Of a stretch of 49,491 nt of DNA, positions 46,104-49,491 are shown in pieces. The notes beneath the pieces are model-generated. The model searched no databases, was not told the DNA's origin, and was given only the letters and a program-made list of their open reading frames with translations. The position numbers and the translations under genes are program-made. Numbering within the stretch: the stretch's first letter is position 1; each line of letters starts with the position of its first letter. This stretch comes from Rubripirellula sp. (lineage in GTDB: Bacteria; Planctomycetota; Planctomycetia; Pirellulales; Pirellulaceae): contig JAPKCI010000018.1 of NCBI GenBank assembly GCA_028823035.1, positions 1-49,491 of the forward strand, given 5' to 3'.

Positions 46104-48746
46104 ATGGCCACACAAAAAATGGTTTACTACTTCGGTAAGAAAAAGACCGAGGGTAAAGGCAAAAGCAAGATTCTTCTCGGCGGTAAAGGAACCAACCTTG
46201 CTGAAATGACCAGCATTGGGTTGCCAGTCCCTCCTGGATTCACCATCACAACTGAAGTCTGCGATGCCTATTCCAAGTCTGGTGGGAAACTGCCAGCCGG
46301 CGCGATGGATCAGGTCAACAAGGCCGTCGTGTTGCTCGAGAAGGAACTGGGCAAGAAGTTCGGCGATGATGCCAATCCACTGCTCGTCAGCGTTCGCAGC
46401 GGTGCGGCTGTCAGTATGCCCGGGATGATGAACACGATTTTGAACCTTGGCCTGAATGACAAAGCGACACAGGGCTTGGCCAAAGCGACCAAGAACGAGC
46501 GTTTCGCCTATGACGCCTACCGTCGATTGATCAACATGTTTGGCGATGTCGTGATGGGCATTGATCACCATGTGTTCGAGGCAGCCTTCAGCAAGGTGAA
46601 GAAGAAGTACAAGGTAACTGAGGATACCGAGGTTCCTGCGGAAGGCTTGAAGCAGCTTTGTGAAGCTTACAAAGCGGTTTTCAAAAAGCAGTCCGGCGAA
46701 GACTTTCCGCAGAGCCCGCTGAAACAGTTGGAACTGTCGATCAAAGCCGTGTTTGGTTCGTGGAACACCGCACGAGCTGTTCGCTACCGCGAAATCGAAG
46801 GCATTCGAGGATTGCTGGGAACGGCAGTCAATGTTCAGTCGATGGTTTATGGGAACATGGGGGATGACTCGGGAACGGGTGTTGCTTTCACCAGAAACCC
46901 CAACACGGGAGAGAACAAGTTCTTCGGTGAATTCCTGATCAACGCTCAGGGCGAAGACGTGGTTGCCGGTATCCGAACTCCGCAGGCTGTCGCCGACATG
47001 CCAAAGTGGAATCGTCCGGTTTACAAAAAACTGATTGCGATCAAGAAAATTCTGGAAGATCACTACTGCGAAATGCAGGACATCGAGTTCACGATTGAAC
47101 GCGGGACCTTGTACATGCTGCAGACACGAACCGGAAAGCGAACGGGTGTAGCGGCGGTGAAAATCGCCTGCGACATGGTGAAGGAAGGGCTGATCAATCA
47201 GGAAGAAGCTATCCTCCGAGTTCCTGCCAACGACCTTACGCAGTTGCTGCTGCCCAGCTTCAAGCCGACGGCCAGAAATGCCGCCGATGTGCTGACACGT
47301 GGTTTGCCCGCTTCACCAGGCGCCTCAGTCGGACGTCTGGCTTTCACCGCAGTAGAGGCCCGAGCGTGTGCTGAAGCTGGAGAATCCGTGATTCTGGTCC
47401 GCAAGGAAACCAGCCCCGAAGACGTCGACGGAATGAACGCAGCAGCTGGTATTTTGACCAGCACGGGCGGCATGACGAGTCACGCCGCTGTGGTTGCACG
47501 CGGTTGGGGCAAGTGTTGTGTTGCCGGAGCTGGCGATATCGAGATCAATGAGAAGGCAAGGAAGATCAAAGTCGATGGCCGCACATTCGGCATCAAGGAC
47601 TTGATCAGTCTTGATGGTACTACTGGTGAGGTGATGGCCGGTGAAGTGGAAACGCAAGTGCCCAAGTTGTCGGGCGACTTCGCAAAGCTGATGAAGTGGG
47701 CCGATGAATACCGCACGCTGGATGTGCGAACGAACGCGGACTCACCTGCTGACAGCAAGCGTGCCCGTGAATTCGGAGCGAGGGGAATTGGCCTCTGCAG
47801 AACAGAACACATGTTCTTTGAAGCCGACCGCATCATTCACATGCGTGCCATGATTCTCGCCGAGACTGAGAAAGATCGTCGCGCCGCTCTGAAAAAGTTG
47901 TTGCCGTTCCAGCGGAAAGACTTCGAGGGTATTTTTAAGGCCATGAACGGTTTGCCCGTTACCGTTCGTTTACTTGACCCACCATTGCATGAATTCCTGC
48001 CACACGAATCGGCAGCGCAGAAAGCAATGGCGACTGAGTTGGGAGTCAAACCCTCGGAAATCGTCAAGCGTGCCGAAGCGTTGCATGAAGCTAATCCGAT
48101 GCTCGGTCATCGTGGTTGCCGATTGAGCGTTACCTATCCGGAGATCCTGGAAATGCAGGTTCGCGCAATTGTTGAGGCGGCGATCAGTTGTGCCAAAAAG
48201 AGCATCAAAGCTCATCCCGAGATCATGATTCCTCTGGTCGGTACCGCTGCCGAACTGGAAATGTTGCGAGCCAAAGTTGAGGCTACGATTGAAGAGACGA
48301 CGACGGCCAAAAAGTACACTGGAAAACTCGATATCATGATCGGAACCATGATCGAGATTCCACGTGCTGCCTTGACTGCCGATGAAGTTGCCAAGTCAGC
48401 TGACTTCTTCAGTTTTGGTACCAACGACTTGACCCAAATGACCTTTGGATACAGTCGTGATGACATCAATACTTTCCTTCCTGATTATCTGTCGCAGGAC
48501 ATCCTGCACGTTGACCCCTTCCAATCACTCGATCAGGCAGGTGTTGGACAACTCGTCGAGATGGGTGTCAAGAAAGGTCGCAGTACCAAGAAAGACTTGA
48601 AAATTGGTATCTGTGGCGAGCATGGTGGTGATCCTTCCTCCATTGATTTTTGTCACCGCGTTGGATTGGACTATGTCAGTTGCAGCCCATTTCGTGTGCC
48701 AATCGCTCGACTTGCCGCAGCTCAGGCCTCGTTGAGAAACGCGTAG
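46104..48746 (+). CDS. ppdK: Pyruvate, phosphate dikinase
   Basis: Interconverts pyruvate, ATP and phosphate with phosphoenolpyruvate, AMP and pyrophosphate, linking glycolysis and gluconeogenesis. The 880 residues fit the family. The N-terminal ATP-binding domain is seen in GGKGTNLAEM and AFTRNPNTGENKFFGEF, the phospho-acceptor His460 lies in GGMTSHAAVVARG, and the C-terminal TIM barrel has the acid/base Cys837 in ICGEHGGDP. All catalytic parts are intact. It is followed by a hairpin terminator and a TPR gene. Confidence 0.98.
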   Translation: MATQKMVYYFGKKKTEGKGKSKILLGGKGTNLAEMTSIGLPVPPGFTITTEVCDAYSKSGGKLPAGAMDQVNKAVVLLEKELGKKFGDDANPLLVSVRSGAAVSMPGMMNTILNLGLNDKATQGLAKATKNERFAYDAYRRLINMFGDVVMGIDHHVFEAAFSKVKKKYKVTEDTEVPAEGLKQLCEAYKAVFKKQSGEDFPQSPLKQLELSIKAVFGSWNTARAVRYREIEGIRGLLGTAVNVQSMVYGNMGDDSGTGVAFTRNPNTGENKFFGEFLINAQGEDVVAGIRTPQAVADMPKWNRPVYKKLIAIKKILEDHYCEMQDIEFTIERGTLYMLQTRTGKRTGVAAVKIACDMVKEGLINQEEAILRVPANDLTQLLLPSFKPTARNAADVLTRGLPASPGASVGRLAFTAVEARACAEAGESVILVRKETSPEDVDGMNAAAGILTSTGGMTSHAAVVARGWGKCCVAGAGDIEINEKARKIKVDGRTFGIKDLISLDGTTGEVMAGEVETQVPKLSGDFAKLMKWADEYRTLDVRTNADSPADSKRAREFGARGIGLCRTEHMFFEADRIIHMRAMILAETEKDRRAALKKLLPFQRKDFEGIFKAMNGLPVTVRLLDPPLHEFLPHESAAQKAMATELGVKPSEIVKRAEALHEANPMLGHRGCRLSVTYPEILEMQVRAIVEAAISCAKKSIKAHPEIMIPLVGTAAELEMLRAKVEATIEETTTAKKYTGKLDIMIGTMIEIPRAALTADEVAKSADFFSFGTNDLTQMTFGYSRDDINTFLPDYLSQDILHVDPFQSLDQAGVGQLVEMGVKKGRSTKKDLKIGICGEHGGDPSSIDFCHRVGLDYVSCSPFRVPIARLAAAQASLRNA

Positions 48747-48811
48747 CCAATGGGATGCAAATAGCGAAGACTCTGGTGTCGTCGCCTTGCCCAATGACCA
48801 TCATGGAAAAC

Positions 48812-48840
48812 AAAGCCCCAGCCAGTTCGGATGGGGCTTT
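48812..48840 (+). terminator. Hairpin terminator after ppdK
   Basis: A perfect 9-bp stem AAAGCCCCA / TGGGGCTTT with an 11-base loop, between ppdK and the TPR gene. The T-run lies within the stem, as is common in short terminators. Confidence 0.75.
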
Positions 48841-48863
48841 CCAAATCCTAAAGAGACCGATCA

Positions 48864-49193
48864 ATGAGTGACTTGCACGCCCGTTACAATGATGTCGAAA
48901 AGATGATCGATGCCGAGAGTTACGAGGAGGCGATTGCTGGACTGACTGGCATTGTCGATGACGATTCGGGCTTCGTCTTGGCGCACCTTGCCTTGGCACG
49001 TGTGTATACGAAGACTGGGCAGCACGACCTCGCGATTCAACATGCCGAACAGTCCTGTGAATTGGAGCCAAGTGATTCCTTCAACTTCACCGCCCTCAGC
49101 GTGACTTACCAGCGTGCTTGGGCGGGCACCCAAGATCAGCAATACATCGCGAAAGCTGAAGAAGCCATGGCCAAAGCTCAAGCGATCTCGTGA
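48864..49193 (+). CDS. Small TPR-repeat protein
   Basis: A 109-residue protein made of two to three TPR-like helix pairs (EEAIAGLTGIVDDDSGFVLAHLALARVYTK, then GQHDLAIQHAEQSCELEPSD). It is likely a protein-binding scaffold. It has no signal peptide. It follows ppdK after the terminator, so it may be transcribed separately. Confidence 0.8.
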   Translation: MSDLHARYNDVEKMIDAESYEEAIAGLTGIVDDDSGFVLAHLALARVYTKTGQHDLAIQHAEQSCELEPSDSFNFTALSVTYQRAWAGTQDQQYIAKAEEAMAKAQAIS

Positions 49194-49486
49194 ACAAAAC
49201 GGCATGAGAAAAGGAGTTGGAAGGCTCCCTGCCGGTCGCTAGCAATTAGGTTCCCCCAGCAGGTCCTTTTTGGAACGATCGGGGAGCCGAGCCCTCTGGT
49301 TGCTACAAAACGCCGCGGTTATCCCTTCGCAGCACGGTTGGTTGACCCTTTAGTGCTGAATGTTACAGCTCTGTTACATAGTGATGCGGTATTGGTGACA
49401 GAGCTTATACGCGGTTCCTCTACACTTATCTGCGAGCGATTCGATTGAGGAATGTCGAAGTGCCGCTTTATTATCAGGAGTATTGT
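49194..49486. other. Intergenic region with inverted repeats near window end
   Basis: About 290 bases without a gene. GGCTCCC (49223-49229) can pair with GGGAGCC (49282-49288), and GTTCC with GGAAC inside it. A second pair AGCTCTGT / ACAGAGCT lies at 49367-49374 and 49398-49405. None matches a riboswitch class I know. The second pair lies in the likely promoter region of the next gene. Confidence 0.5.
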
Positions 49487-49491
49487 ATGTC
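49487..49491 (+). CDS. Start of a gene cut by the window end
   Basis: ATGTC at the last five bases, with AGGAG seven bases upstream (49476-49480), one of the stronger ribosome-binding sites of the window. The product cannot be read. Confidence 0.6.

Noticed and set aside
46080-47063. 327-codon open frame on the minus strand opposite ppdK
   Set aside because: It lies entirely opposite the well-supported dikinase gene, and its translation resembles only the complement of coding sequence.

Overview
The window reads as chromosomal DNA from a planctomycete, most likely of the Pirellulaceae/Rhodopirellula group. The evidence is the mix of planctomycete-typical families: paired DUF1552 and PA14/DUF1592-type cytochrome proteins, ThuA-like secreted proteins, PQQ-type beta-propellers, and a bacterial microcompartment (BMC) locus of the Planctomycetes-Verrucomicrobia type. 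GC is moderate, Shine-Dalgarno sequences are often weak, and short tandem repeats of 13-15 bp recur between genes. This assignment is inferred from gene content, not from a phylogenetic marker.

Layout. 1-2630: two orphan response regulators, one NarL-type on the minus strand and one NtrC-type sigma-54 activator on the plus strand. 2854-5874: an overlapping mlaE-mlaF-mlaD lipid-transport operon. 5960-14391 (minus): a complete F-type ATP synthase operon in transcription order AtpZ-like, AtpI-like, atpB, E, F, H, A, G, D, C. 14392-15021: a gene-free stretch rich in inverted repeats. 15022-27138: DUF4912 protein, two ThuA paralogs flanking an FxsA protein, an alpha/beta hydrolase, two PQQ-like propeller proteins with a coupled membrane protein, a methyltransferase with a G9 tract, and an anti-sigma-like membrane protein. 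27286-35870 (minus): the BMC operon. 36200-36997: a divergent SDR dehydrogenase. 37119-37648: a broken Sel1-repeat lipoprotein gene. 37843-41729 (minus): the PA14/DUF1592-type and DUF1552 pair. 42008-45092: rplY, pth, rpsF, ssb, rplI. 45577-45658: tRNA-Leu(UAG). 46104-49193: pyruvate phosphate dikinase and a TPR protein. The start of a further gene is cut by the window end at 49487.

The BMC operon is the most striking system. In transcription order it encodes a DeoR regulator, PduL phosphotransacylase, two BMC-H shell proteins, acetate kinase, BMC-P, a PduP-type CoA-acylating aldehyde dehydrogenase, BMC-P, an unrecognised protein, BMC-P, a class II (fuculose-phosphate type) aldolase and a lactate/malate dehydrogenase-family enzyme. 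This matches the described planctomycete/verrucomicrobial BMC type used for L-fucose and L-rhamnose breakdown. In that model the aldolase releases lactaldehyde inside the shell, the aldehyde dehydrogenase, PduL and acetate kinase convert it to lactate with ATP gain, and a second dehydrogenase recycles NADH. Four of the proteins carry short amphipathic helices that look like encapsulation peptides, including the unrecognised one, which is therefore a candidate uncharacterised cargo or core protein. Two adjoining palindromes upstream of the DeoR gene are good operator candidates.

The rest is largely housekeeping. The most informative anomalies are the Sel1 pseudogene, in which three Trp codons have become stops, the G9 tract in the SAM-binding motif of the methyltransferase, and the unexplained inverted repeats between the ATP synthase operon and the DUF4912 gene.
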